Assembly: GCA_021732785.1 (NCBI GenBank)
Contig: JAKFUG010000007.1
Span: 82,984 to 146,983 of the forward strand
Reading direction: 5' to 3'
Length of the DNA: 64,000 nucleotides
From: Planctomycetaceae bacterium
GTDB lineage: Bacteria; Planctomycetota; Planctomycetia; Planctomycetales; Planctomycetaceae
In this document: piece after piece, positions 27,373 through 36,414 of the stretch
Layout of the letters: each line of letters begins with the position of its first letter
Numbering within the stretch: position 1 is the stretch's first letter
Translations under genes and position numbers: made by a program
The notes under the pieces: generated by a model
The model's database searches: none
Told to the model about the DNA's origin: nothing
Seen by the model: only the letters and a program-made list of their open reading frames with translations

Positions 27373-29412
27373 TTATGGCACCTGCTCGAGCAATTCCTGC
27401 AGAAACGAAAACGTGGAATCGGAGGGCGCTTTTGCCATCGTCGGGAGCAACGCCGCCTCACGCAGACCGGGATTGTCGGGCGAAAAAGCCGCTGCAGCAA
27501 CAACGTTCTTATCGACCGCGCCTTCCGCAACGATTTCGTTCGAGGCGAGATTCCACAACTGCACCTGACCGGTCCAGCCCCCGAGGATGAGTTCTTCATC
27601 GCTGGCAAAAGCAATGGCCCCAGTGGTGATGGAACGTTTCTGGTGGGTCACGCGACCAGTGTCGGCGTCATAGAGCACAACCTGTCCCGACGATGTGGCC
27701 GCCCATTCGCCGCAACTCACGGCCAGATTCCGGCCGTTCGGTGAAAAACGAACACAGTTCACTGCCGCGGGTGCCGTCCATGTTCGCAGTGCGGCTTGGC
27801 CGTCGACACTCAACACCGCCACCTGACCGGCGCGTCCACCGACGGCAATCCGATCCCCTTCCGGTGAAATGGCAATCGTGTTCAGCGTCGCGGGATGTTC
27901 CAGCAAGACCCGTTCGATTTCCCCCGAGGTAGCGTTCCAACGAAGCACGCGGCCGTCGTGGCCGGCACTCACAAACCAGCGTCCGTCCGGCGAGAAAGCC
28001 ACCGCGGCAATGGAAGTGGAAGGCAGTTCTGTGACCGTGCTGTTTTGCATGTCGGTCAGCGTGACACGACGGATGGTGTAGACACGAATCACAAATCGGC
28101 CGTCGGAGGAAACCGCGGTCGACCAGACTTCGCCATTTTTTCGCGTCCGTGGAGGACGAGGCGGCTTCCGCATTTGCGGTTGAACAGTTTGCGGCTGTTC
28201 GGCCGCAACGTCCGTCGGCGGCGGGTTCGATAATTTTCGGAGTGGATCGGTCGAAAGCGGATCCCATGTTCCACCGACAGTGGTGACCAGAGTTTCCGGC
28301 AGGCGGTTCGTCACACGATTTCCGTGGGCGGCCCTCAGCACAAAGGGCTGGATCGGCAACAGAATGCTGCCCATAAGCAATAAACCGCAGCGGGTGGAAT
28401 GCGATAACGGGGGAATCGTGGCGCCGGCCATGATTTGAATCAAACGCCGTCGCAGGAACGGGGCTTGGCCGAGACCACTGGCCAGCGGCGGAAGCGCGCG
28501 GCGCGATTCACACAGGAAATCAATCGTGTCGAGCAGCGCTTCGGCATAGCGGCGCGGAGCTTTCGGGAACTGTTCAACGACCCAGGCATCACAACATTCT
28601 TCTTCGGCCTGTTCGATTTGCCGACGGGCAATCCACAGGATCGGATGCCACCAGAAAAGGCCCGTGGCGAACAGTTCCAGCAGACGCACCAGATGGTCGC
28701 CGCGGCGGTAGTGGGCCAGTTCGTGCATCAGCAGCGTCGCGCGGGATTCCGCATTCATCCGGGCGGCAAGTTTCGCCGGAAAAAGAAGCTTTGCCCGGCT
28801 GCCCATCCCCCATAACATCGGGGAGATCGCGGCTTCAATCATGCAGACGCGCGGAGCCCGCATGATTCCAAATTGATGCGCCAGTTCGGAACACTGGGAC
28901 TGCAATTCTTCGGGGCAACGGCTGCGATACGAAATCAGTGTTTCAAACCGAATGGCCCGGAAAAGTTGCAGCGCGATCCAGAGAAGCGAACCGGTCAACC
29001 ACAGCGTCAACGCCAGCGACGACCAACTCGAGAACCAATTCCCATCCGCCGGTATCGGTGGGGCAGATGTGGTCGATGTCGAGGGGGTCTTTGCGGGGTG
29101 GTGGGAATCATCGCGGGCCGGTCCCATTCGCTTCGGGGCCGAAGACTGTGGAACCGCGTTCGCTTCCGTCCGAGAAATTTGAGACGGCGGCGCGACACTC
29201 TCGGCGGTTTGGATCGCCAGCGGTTCCGGAAGGATGGCCAGATTCACGGGCAGGCTGAAGACGGGCGGCGTGACAAATTTCAACAGCACGAGCACCCAGA
29301 CGGCATGCTGCAACGAAGCCCGACGAACGCGCCAGGAAACGAAAGCGGCGATCAATGCCAGCGGAATGACCGAAATGGCATTCGCGATTGTAAAATTGAG
29401 CAGGCTGTTCAC
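27373..29412 (-). CDS. BlaR1/MecR1-type M56 metalloprotease with a WD40 propeller as sensor domain
   Basis: A 679-residue membrane protease-sensor. Residues 1-60 carry two membrane helices, followed by a Pro/Ser/Thr-rich stretch, a third helix (about 130-152), the zinc protease domain with LLMHELAHYRRGDHLVR (HExxH at 230-234) and the downstream EEECCDAWVV acidic motif, and a further helix near residue 340. In BlaR1 a penicillin-binding domain would follow; here residues about 435-660 are WD40 repeats instead (AFSPDGRWFVSAGHDGRVL, ISPEGDRIAVGGRAGQV, RFSPNGRNLAVSCGE, GGWTGQVQLWN). The likely role is signal-triggered cleavage of the BlaI repressor encoded 115 bp upstream. The ligand of the propeller is unknown. 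Confidence 0.85.
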   Translation of the reverse strand: MNSLLNFTIANAISVIPLALIAAFVSWRVRRASLQHAVWVLVLLKFVTPPVFSLPVNLAILPEPLAIQTAESVAPPSQISRTEANAVPQSSAPKRMGPARDDSHHPAKTPSTSTTSAPPIPADGNWFSSWSSLALTLWLTGSLLWIALQLFRAIRFETLISYRSRCPEELQSQCSELAHQFGIMRAPRVCMIEAAISPMLWGMGSRAKLLFPAKLAARMNAESRATLLMHELAHYRRGDHLVRLLELFATGLFWWHPILWIARRQIEQAEEECCDAWVVEQFPKAPRRYAEALLDTIDFLCESRRALPPLASGLGQAPFLRRRLIQIMAGATIPPLSHSTRCGLLLMGSILLPIQPFVLRAAHGNRVTNRLPETLVTTVGGTWDPLSTDPLRKLSNPPPTDVAAEQPQTVQPQMRKPPRPPRTRKNGEVWSTAVSSDGRFVIRVYTIRRVTLTDMQNSTVTELPSTSIAAVAFSPDGRWFVSAGHDGRVLRWNATSGEIERVLLEHPATLNTIAISPEGDRIAVGGRAGQVAVLSVDGQAALRTWTAPAAVNCVRFSPNGRNLAVSCGEWAATSSGQVVLYDADTGRVTHQKRSITTGAIAFASDEELILGGWTGQVQLWNLASNEIVAEGAVDKNVVAAAAFSPDNPGLREAALLPTMAKAPSDSTFSFLQELLEQVP

Positions 29413-29527
29413 GCTGCCACTCCCGAGAAATGCGTTCGTCCCCGGCTCTCATTCTGGTTTGAACAGGGCTGACGTGATCTCCCCATCGCCCCGAACGGGA
29501 CGCCGGTTACCATCGGCGGACAACGTT

Positions 29528-29917
29528 CTATTTCGTGTCCATGTCGAGTTGATCCAGCAAACCACGCAAAGATTGACGGTCTTCCGCGGATAATCCCTTC
29601 GCCTTGACCAGACAGGTTAACAGGGGATTCAGCTCCCCTTCGCACAGTTTATTGGCCGTGGTTTGCAACTGGCGGGCAATCAATTCTTCGCGTTTCAGAA
29701 TGGCGGAGAATTGATGCGGCCACGTTTTGCGATCGCGTTTGACGCACTTTTTGCCTTCCAACCGCTCCAGCAGCTTTTGCACGGTCGCCGTTAACGACAA
29801 GGTGCATTCACGATACAGCTTTTCCGTCAATTCGCGGACCGTCGCCGTGCCCTGATCCCAGAGGACCTGCAACACGTTCAATTCCGCATCGGTGATGTCT
29901 TGGGGCGTTCGTGCCAT
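29528..29917 (-). CDS. blaI: BlaI/MecI-family transcriptional repressor
   Basis: A 129-residue winged-helix repressor. The DNA-binding half opens with DITDAELNVLQVLWDQGTA and continues TVRELTEKLYRE and TATVQKLLERLEGKKCVKR, the classic BlaI/MecI/CopY layout; the C-terminal half (about 75-125) is helical and would dimerise. In the family the repressor is cut by the BlaR1 protease, releasing its operators. The protease gene follows directly. A perfect palindrome at 29981-29997, 64-80 bp upstream of the start, is a good operator candidate and suggests autoregulation of blaI-blaR1. Whether it also controls the larger operon upstream is not shown by the sequence. Confidence 0.93.
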   Translation of the reverse strand: MARTPQDITDAELNVLQVLWDQGTATVRELTEKLYRECTLSLTATVQKLLERLEGKKCVKRDRKTWPHQFSAILKREELIARQLQTTANKLCEGELNPLLTCLVKAKGLSAEDRQSLRGLLDQLDMDTK

Positions 29918-29980
29918 GGATAATTCGCAGTTCGGGTGGGATGAATTCCGGACATTATCGAGTGCTGGCGTCTATCGTAC

Positions 29981-29997
29981 AGACAGATCGTCTGTCT
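29981..29997. promoter_or_regulatory. Putative BlaI operator
   Basis: AGACAGA-TCG-TCTGTCT is a perfect seven-base inverted repeat with a 3-base centre, in the 98-bp gap between paralog P1 and blaI. Dyads of this size upstream of blaI/mecI are known operators, although the classical core is TACA/TGTA rather than GACA/TGTC. The next flanking bases do not extend the symmetry. Confidence 0.55.
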
Positions 29998-30015
29998 CAC
30001 AAGGGAAATTTGATT

Positions 30016-30921
30016 CTAATTCTTCGTTCCGGAAGGATTCGGAATCGGCTTCAACGGTTTCTCCGCAGAAAACGTCGTATAGGACGCTTCAGTTTGCTCG
30101 TTCGGATCGGCAAGATAGTCAGCTTCCCAGACAACGGTATCACCCCGAAGAACTTGAATCTGGTCGCGGTTCATGCGGGCAATGCCAAACTGCCATACGG
30201 ATTTCGATTGAGCGGGGACCGCTTCAATCAGCAGCAGCAACTCCGGGTCCGTCCCTTCCACGAAGGCAAACACCGCTCCATCAATGTACTCGGCATCGGC
30301 CGTTGGCGACGCGTAGCGGTACACCGGCTGAGTCAATCGCCGCAAGGTGCGCTGCACCCCCGTATCACCGGCACGCGTATCCACCAACTGTGCCCGAAAC
30401 GCATTGGCCATCCGTCGCAACTGCACCAGCCGCGTCCCCGGATTGGCGGCGGGAGTTTCTGCATCCGAAAGTGATGTGAACTTGAGTGCCGAGCTTTGGG
30501 GCTTCCAGAAGCGAACGCCGTCGACCTGACCGACGAACGGTTCGGGATGCAGCGCACAAACTTCGATGGTGCTGCCCCAGTTGGGGGTCAACCAGCGGTA
30601 ATAGCTGACCGCCGCAGCCGGTCGACCACGATGGGTGTAGAGAAAAATATCGCCATACACGGCTCCCGCTGTCGGATTCGACCAGCGCAGAATCGGCTCG
30701 GGCTGGAGCTGAAATGACGCCGGAGTTGGTCCTGTCACGGTAAATTGACAACGCCCGGCGAATTCCTTTGCCTGACGAGACACCGTGGCAATCTGCTCTT
30801 CCGTAGTCGGCTTCGGATCGGCGGCGAAAACGAACCGCGGGCTCACAATCAACGAACTAAGCGCCATCATGGCAACAGTACCGATGGCCAGGAATTGATT
30901 CGGCCGCGGGGGGAGTTTCAT
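30016..30921 (-). CDS. Secreted two-module protein, paralog P1 of the MoxR-operon family
   Basis: A 301-residue exported protein of a family not recognised here, with a signal peptide ending FVFAADP. It has two related modules. Module 1 holds PILRWSNP and YTHRGRPAAAVSYYRW; module 2 holds PVYRYASP, IDGAVFAFVEGTDPELLLLIEA and WQFGIARM. A conserved helix between them reads LVQLRRMANAFRAQL. The C-terminal tail after VVWEADY is polar. The start codon overlaps the stop of P2 (ATGA), so P2 and P1 are translationally coupled. It is the last family member before blaI. No catalytic motif is evident; a binding or structural role in the periplasm is inference. Confidence 0.8.
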   Translation of the reverse strand: MKLPPRPNQFLAIGTVAMMALSSLIVSPRFVFAADPKPTTEEQIATVSRQAKEFAGRCQFTVTGPTPASFQLQPEPILRWSNPTAGAVYGDIFLYTHRGRPAAAVSYYRWLTPNWGSTIEVCALHPEPFVGQVDGVRFWKPQSSALKFTSLSDAETPAANPGTRLVQLRRMANAFRAQLVDTRAGDTGVQRTLRRLTQPVYRYASPTADAEYIDGAVFAFVEGTDPELLLLIEAVPAQSKSVWQFGIARMNRDQIQVLRGDTVVWEADYLADPNEQTEASYTTFSAEKPLKPIPNPSGTKN

Positions 30922-31835
30922 GGTGCGGTCCCTGTTTTTTTGACAGCGTTGTCATTCATCGGGGCATTCGCGCCGCGGAAGGGATGAAAGCTGTTGTAGA
31001 TTTTGCTGAGACCTTCAGCATCGCCGAGGTTGTTGTTCTCGTGACTTTTATCGAGCGGCATCTGCCAGATTTTGTCGTCGCCGTGGAACGCGGCAACATC
31101 CCAATAATGAAAGCGGGCGAAGGCGTATCGAAAGCCGGCGGCCCGCGTGGGATTGCGAGTTTCGTCGAACGACTCCATCAGCAACAGCACCTCGGGATCG
31201 GTCGCCAGCACGAATGAGAGAATGACTCCGTCCGAGACGCCGGTTTCCGGTGAGGAGTATTCCAACAGGGGCCGCGGTGCGAGCCGAAGGTCATTGTGAT
31301 CGTTCTTGGGGCTGGTCAACTCCGCGCGAAAACTGCGGGCCAGTTGCCGCATTTGCAGCAACCGCCCGACGCGCGTGCCAGCGGGCTCCGGTGCTTCGGG
31401 GACATCTTTCCAGACGAGTCCCAGTTGCCTGGGAGCCCATGCCAGCTTGCCGTCGAATGTGGCCCGCAATGGTCCTGGGGCAAGCGAATGAAATTCGTGC
31501 TTCACGCTCACTTTTTCGTTGTAGACATAACTGAACATCGTCGCGATGGCATACGGGCGTTGTTTGTGCATCCACACGTACGTCGCCCCGCGCTCCTGTT
31601 GTCGCGCGGGGTTCGTCCAATTGAGAAGAGACTTCTCGTTGAGCTCCAGTCGAGTCCCTTCGGGAACCGTCTGGATCACGTACTTTCGCGCGTCCTCGAG
31701 AAAATTGGGCGGCGCATTTTCCGTTGTCGTCTGCGCACCAACGGAACGCGTGAGAAGCATCAAAACGAACGGCAAACATCGAAAGGCATGGGCTGCGGAA
31801 AGGATGAAGGAACGCGTCCATGGGAAGGCTGTCAT
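30918..31835 (-). CDS. Secreted two-module protein, paralog P2 of the MoxR-operon family
   Basis: A 305-residue exported protein, signal segment about 18-35 (PFVLMLLTRSVGAQ). Module 1 is the most diverged of the six: LLNWTNP, then YVWMHKQRPYAIATM. Module 2 is well kept: PLLEYSSP, SDGVILSFVLATDPEVLLLM and GFRYAFARF. The linking helix is LLQMRQLARSFRAEL. It ends in a polar tail after IWQMPLD that is longer than in the other copies. It lies 41 bp after the large VWA protein gene and overlaps P1 by four bases. Confidence 0.8.
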   Translation of the reverse strand: MTAFPWTRSFILSAAHAFRCLPFVLMLLTRSVGAQTTTENAPPNFLEDARKYVIQTVPEGTRLELNEKSLLNWTNPARQQERGATYVWMHKQRPYAIATMFSYVYNEKVSVKHEFHSLAPGPLRATFDGKLAWAPRQLGLVWKDVPEAPEPAGTRVGRLLQMRQLARSFRAELTSPKNDHNDLRLAPRPLLEYSSPETGVSDGVILSFVLATDPEVLLLMESFDETRNPTRAAGFRYAFARFHYWDVAAFHGDDKIWQMPLDKSHENNNLGDAEGLSKIYNSFHPFRGANAPMNDNAVKKTGTAP

Positions 31836-31875
31836 CGGAGATTCTTTGCAACAAAGGTGCGGTCATGCTGCGGCA

Positions 31876-34584
31876 TCACGCCAATCCTACCATCCGGCGA
31901 TAAATCCATTCAGCAGTCAGCAAGCCCAGCAGCCACGTCCACAACCACCAGGTGCTCCACAAGGGGGTCTTCTTGATGATGGGAGCCCCGGCTTCAATCG
32001 GCACCTTCCGCAAGACATCAGCGAGTTGCCGCGCGTCGTGAAGCACCTGGCCCCCCGAATTCTGCGCGATCGATTCCAGCAAGGCGTGATTCGGAAACGG
32101 ATTCTGTTGCTCGAACGGATCGTGCAAAATCTGAATGTCGACCGATGTGCTGTCGACCTGCGTGTACTCTTCCATGGCCGTCAGTTCGACTCGCAGCGAC
32201 TGGCTCGCGGAGCCCACGGAGAGTGCGTCGGCAATCGGCAACTCCATGGCATACGCCGGTTTCCCGCTCGATGCGTCGGCGCGGGGCAATTCGAACTCTT
32301 CCCCCCAGGCGATGAACGGTCCCGTTTCGCCACTGGTTCGCGGCTGTGATTGCGGCCAACGGATTGGTGAATCATTGGACTCCAGATCGCTCAACGACGA
32401 TTGCGGCTCGATCATACTGGCGATTTTGTAGGTCCCCGTTTGCTGCGCCCCTTCGTCAAAAGCGGTGGCGGAGAGCACGAGTGTTTCACCGGGCCGATAG
32501 AACTTCTTGTCGGCGGTCACCACGAGCCGGCGTCGGCCCACCGAAGAGCTTTCGGTCAACCAATACACGGCGTTGCGCCAGAATTTCCCGTAGGCTTTAT
32601 TGTCGTTGCCGCCCCAACTGGTCAGAAATTCGTTGGCCCATGGGGACGTGATGGGGACCGCCATCGCCATCGTGCGGCCGCGGCCGTATCGCCCGGCCAC
32701 AATCGCCGGCTGATTCGCCGCATTGGCCTCCAGTGTCGAAGGTGACGCTGGCTGCGGCGTCCCATTCGTATTAGAAACGGAGGGCGGTGTCCCCCCCGAC
32801 TTTTGCCCCAGCAGATTTTTTCGGAGGGAATCGAACAACGTTGATTTTGGTGCTGCTGCGACTGGTGCTGCCGTCGCTCCCGCGGGGGGTTCCACGGCAG
32901 CGAGATTCGACAGCGCCAGCACCGAGGCAAAGTTCGGTTTCACATCCTGCCAGCGATTGGCACCGAAGAACGACGGAAACTGCCCGACAATTTCCTGATT
33001 CCGACGGGCATCGCCGACAATGGACCACAGCGGATGGCCGAGCGCCGTCTGTTCCGCACGAACGCTGACCTGGGTGCCGGGCAACCAGTCTCCGTCATCC
33101 CGCATGACAATCGGCAACATTTCGGCCAGCGGCGAATCGTGCCAGCCGCCGGCGGCGAAACTCCGCGGCCCCCCCACCATCAATAACCCGCCGCCGCGTT
33201 GTCCGATCCACTGGTCGATCCAGCCCAACTGCTGTTCGGTAAACGCATTCAAGCCAATATCACTGAGAACGATCGCATCGAAAGCGGTCAACTCGGCAAT
33301 CGTGTCGGGAAATCCGCGGGCGGTGTTCACAGCTCCCGCTTCGGCAATCCGTTGCAAACGTGAGCGACCGTACGGTGCATGCAGCACCACGCATTCAATG
33401 TCGTCATCTTCCGTGAGTGCCTGCTGCAAGTCGGAATAGGGGCCCCGCACCTCCGAACGATCGCCGGTTTGCACGGCGCGTAACGGCTGGGCACTCCCTT
33501 CGATATACAGCACGCGAATCTTCGTCCTGTCGATTGCCACTTCCGTTTTGAAAACGTTGTTATTCGTCGAGACTTCGTTCGGCATTCCGGAGACGGCCAC
33601 TTCCAGCTTGCGTGTTTTCGGATCGCTGCGGAACGACAGGCTGGCCGTTTGGAAGCCATCGTGCAGTGTGACGGGAGTCGGCACGGAGAGTTGCCGGGGC
33701 CCCTCGTCCGGCGTTGCTCCGGGGGCGGATAATGTCAATTCGCAGCGGCGGCCTTCGTAACCGTAGCTACGCAGGAACACCTGGACTTCCACCTCCGCAA
33801 ATCGCCGAACACGCGGCGGGACCACGCAGGCGACGATCGAAACATCTCCGCCCCGGTTCGTGTCACCAACGGGGACGACATGCACCGGGATCTTCAACCG
33901 GGCAAATTGCCTGGCGAGTGATTCCACGCCGGTCTCATCGCGCGCACGTCCATCCGAGAACAGCACCACTCCCGCCGGGGGGCGGCGTCCGAAGCGGCTC
34001 GACACCTGCCGCAATGCGGTGAGCAATTGCGTGTCGGAATCGCTCGGTGTCACAGGATGCGGCTTGGCTGGAAGTGGGGTCGATGCGGTTTCGCGAGCCA
34101 GAGCTTCCCCCGACCGTGCCGAACTTGCGGCAAGAGTCTTTGGCTCGGGTTTCAGTCCCAGCGATCCGGCATCGGGAACGGCGGCGAGACGATGACCGAA
34201 GCGGAACAAACGGACCTCGGCACTCGGAGCATCCGCCGTCAACGCGGCCGCTTCGCGCATCAACCGGGTGGCGTGATCAAAGCGTGTCTCACTGTCACCA
34301 ACGGACATGCTTTGCGAAGAATCGAGCAGGTAGAACAGATCGGGACGATCGAGCGGGCCGGGCGTCTGCGTGACATTCGAGGGATTCAACAGAATCAGAA
34401 CGACGGTTCCCACGGAGAGCGCGCGGAGCAGATACAGCCCGTTCCGTTTGGAAACCGCCGCCGGCGCACCACTCAGCCAGCGCAGCCCAACGAATCCCAA
34501 ACCGATCGCCAGAACCAGTGCGGCGAACACCGTCAGCGAGAGCGGGGTTAATAAAGTCAGCGATGCCAGCATGGGATCCGTCAT
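31876..34584 (-). CDS. Large VWA / GATase-like membrane protein
   Basis: A 902-residue inner-membrane protein with two N-terminal helices (about 8-35 and 50-66), then a von Willebrand A domain with the metal site DSSQSMSVG and the strand GVVLFSDGRARDE. Ig-like segments follow, then a glutamine amidotransferase-like fold (about 375-540) with FDAIVLSDIGLNAF and GGGLLMVGGPRSFAAGGW and again GRYGRGRTMAMAVPI near residue 670. It ends with a C-terminal helix (LWSTWWLWTWLLGLLTAEWI). This is the layout of VWA proteins in planctomycete MoxR clusters. The protein probably displays a large periplasmic part that binds metal-dependent ligands. The catalytic Cys of true amidotransferases is not seen. Confidence 0.85.
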   Translation of the reverse strand: MTDPMLASLTLLTPLSLTVFAALVLAIGLGFVGLRWLSGAPAAVSKRNGLYLLRALSVGTVVLILLNPSNVTQTPGPLDRPDLFYLLDSSQSMSVGDSETRFDHATRLMREAAALTADAPSAEVRLFRFGHRLAAVPDAGSLGLKPEPKTLAASSARSGEALARETASTPLPAKPHPVTPSDSDTQLLTALRQVSSRFGRRPPAGVVLFSDGRARDETGVESLARQFARLKIPVHVVPVGDTNRGGDVSIVACVVPPRVRRFAEVEVQVFLRSYGYEGRRCELTLSAPGATPDEGPRQLSVPTPVTLHDGFQTASLSFRSDPKTRKLEVAVSGMPNEVSTNNNVFKTEVAIDRTKIRVLYIEGSAQPLRAVQTGDRSEVRGPYSDLQQALTEDDDIECVVLHAPYGRSRLQRIAEAGAVNTARGFPDTIAELTAFDAIVLSDIGLNAFTEQQLGWIDQWIGQRGGGLLMVGGPRSFAAGGWHDSPLAEMLPIVMRDDGDWLPGTQVSVRAEQTALGHPLWSIVGDARRNQEIVGQFPSFFGANRWQDVKPNFASVLALSNLAAVEPPAGATAAPVAAAPKSTLFDSLRKNLLGQKSGGTPPSVSNTNGTPQPASPSTLEANAANQPAIVAGRYGRGRTMAMAVPITSPWANEFLTSWGGNDNKAYGKFWRNAVYWLTESSSVGRRRLVVTADKKFYRPGETLVLSATAFDEGAQQTGTYKIASMIEPQSSLSDLESNDSPIRWPQSQPRTSGETGPFIAWGEEFELPRADASSGKPAYAMELPIADALSVGSASQSLRVELTAMEEYTQVDSTSVDIQILHDPFEQQNPFPNHALLESIAQNSGGQVLHDARQLADVLRKVPIEAGAPIIKKTPLWSTWWLWTWLLGLLTAEWIYRRMVGLA

Positions 34585-34648
34585 CAGGAAAATGTCTGTA
34601 ATGGGAGTCGTTGAGTCAAGTTGCCGTTCGTGAACATCGGGGAATCTC

Positions 34649-35548
34649 TCAGGGCTTCTTCGTCAATGGTCCATTAGTGGGGTTCACTGGCGTCGCATCC
34701 GTTAACCAACCGTTGGCGTAGGCATCGCGCACCGCCGGGGGATCGGCTTCGGTTCGTGTCCAGACTTCGCGATCATCAAGAGTGGCATAGACTTCCCCGC
34801 CCGTCATCTGGACGAAGGCGTATGTCCATTCCGCGGGCTTGTCGGCCTCCCGTCGGGCCACTTCCAGCACCAGCAACACTTCGGGATTCGTTCCATTCGT
34901 GTAGGCAAACACGGCTGCATCGAAGAGCCCGTTGGTGGCATCCTGATAGCGGTACAGCGGGTTCGGCAACGGACGAAGCTGGATGCGTCCTTCGACCGGA
35001 GTTTTCTCGTGCGCGGTGAATCGCTGCCGCAATTGCTTCAATTGAATCTGCCGCGCGGCTGAAGCGGCCGCAGGTTCGGGAACATCACTCAGTTTTTGAC
35101 GAGCTTGTCCGGGTTCGCGGGCTGTCCAGCGGATTTCCTCACCGCGCTGCACCGTGATTTTCTCGGGTGATAATGATGCGACTTCGTATAACCACCGCGG
35201 GCCGACAGGCGACTTCGCATAGTATTCAACGGCGAGCAACGCAACCGGCCGATCCCGTTCCGACCAGAGCCAGAGCGTCGCTTCATCATTCCGCCGCGTG
35301 GGATCGGCATATCGCAGCACCGGCGTGGCTTGTAACGTTCCGCTACGAACCTTGCCGGTCGACGGCAAGGTGATCTCGAATGACTCTGCGATCTTCTGCA
35401 TGCGGGCCAGTTGTGCGGCTCGATAATCGCTCTCCGAGGCCTCTTGGGCGCGGACCGATATCAACAACGGCGACGACACCACGAGGCATGTCACACCAAC
35501 GCGGACCAGAGAAATTGCTCGTCGATACAAATCACTAATTCCGGGCAT
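34649..35548 (-). CDS. Secreted two-module protein, paralog P3 of the MoxR-operon family
   Basis: The ATG at 35548 overlaps the end of P4 by 14 bases and gives 299 residues with a signal peptide (VGVTCLVVSSPLLISVRAQ); an open extension to 35662 lies inside P4 and is not supported. Module 1 has PVLRYADP, ATLWLWSERDRPVALLAVEY and WLYEVASLSPEKITV. Module 2 has PLYRYQDA, DAAVFAYTNGTNPEVLLVLE and WTYAFVQM. The linking helix is QLKQLRQRFTAHE. Together with P6 it shows the internal duplication most clearly. The polar tail ends NPTNGPLTKKP. It lies 64 bp before the VWA gene. Confidence 0.8.
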   Translation of the reverse strand: MPGISDLYRRAISLVRVGVTCLVVSSPLLISVRAQEASESDYRAAQLARMQKIAESFEITLPSTGKVRSGTLQATPVLRYADPTRRNDEATLWLWSERDRPVALLAVEYYAKSPVGPRWLYEVASLSPEKITVQRGEEIRWTAREPGQARQKLSDVPEPAAASAARQIQLKQLRQRFTAHEKTPVEGRIQLRPLPNPLYRYQDATNGLFDAAVFAYTNGTNPEVLLVLEVARREADKPAEWTYAFVQMTGGEVYATLDDREVWTRTEADPPAVRDAYANGWLTDATPVNPTNGPLTKKP

Positions 35549-36380
35549 CGATGGCCTCTTTAGTTTCAATCCGGCCCACGGGACAGGAGATGTAGGCATC
35601 GCGCAAGAGTTTTGAGGTGCGGGATTCCACTCTTTCCGGAACGTGCCAGATTTCGTGTTCACCGTGTTTCATCGAGAGTTCGCGCCAACTGAAACGGAGA
35701 GGAACGAAATACCACGCGATACCATCTTTGCTTCGATGGGATTCCAGCAGCAGCAACGCCTCGGGATCCGTTCCCACATCCCACAGGTAGCTGAAGAGCG
35801 CCCCATCCATTACATCACCTTCGGCAACTTCGTAGTCGTAAATGGGAGCCGGCGATAACCGAAGCTGCGACACTTGTTTGCCGGCGCGCATTTCAAAGCT
35901 GAACTCCCGCGCCAATTGCCGCATTTGAAGCAACCGCAGTCGGTGCGTTGCCGCGGGCGTCGGCGCTCCCTCAACGCGTTGCGGCGATGGTCCGGCTTCG
36001 GTTGCTTCCCAGACATAATCATTTCCAATCCGCGTCCGTGGCAACGGTTGAGCGGCGATCGCGTGAAACTCGTGAAAGCCTTCCACCTCATCATCGCCAT
36101 TGCGAAACGAACCCAGACATCCCACGAGTTGCGGACGGTTCTTATCCGTCCAGACCCAAACCGCCCCGAAATTCCCGTCGGCCGTCCAGCGCATCACCGG
36201 CGTTTTTTGCAGAGTCAAAAGGTGCTTTCGATCGGTGTCTAACGTAAACGAATAGGCTTCGGCCTGCTGCTGGAATTGCCGCTCCAGATTCTGCGTGCTC
36301 CGTTTCTCTTCCGGTTCCGACGACGTGACATCCGCTGGCAAACCGGCACTGAGCACCGCCGCGACCACAAACACATTCAT
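35535..36380 (-). CDS. Secreted two-module protein, paralog P4 of the MoxR-operon family
   Basis: A 281-residue exported protein from ATG 36380 (MNVFVVAAVLSAGLPADV is the signal peptide); upstream in-frame codons to 36557 overlap the coiled-coil gene and lack similarity. Module 1 has PVMRWTADGNFGAVWVW and KNRPQLVGCL. Module 2 has PIYDYEVAEGDVMDGALF and GTDPEALLLLES. The linking helix is LLQMRQLAREFSFEM, nearly identical to that of P2. A first-module Trp pair (WVWTD) is shared with P3, P5 and P6. It follows the coiled-coil gene by 34 bp. Confidence 0.8.
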   Translation of the reverse strand: MNVFVVAAVLSAGLPADVTSSEPEEKRSTQNLERQFQQQAEAYSFTLDTDRKHLLTLQKTPVMRWTADGNFGAVWVWTDKNRPQLVGCLGSFRNGDDEVEGFHEFHAIAAQPLPRTRIGNDYVWEATEAGPSPQRVEGAPTPAATHRLRLLQMRQLAREFSFEMRAGKQVSQLRLSPAPIYDYEVAEGDVMDGALFSYLWDVGTDPEALLLLESHRSKDGIAWYFVPLRFSWRELSMKHGEHEIWHVPERVESRTSKLLRDAYISCPVGRIETKEAIDARN

Positions 36381-36414
36381 GACCAACACTCCATCGTCTT
36401 TGTGAGTCGAGGCA

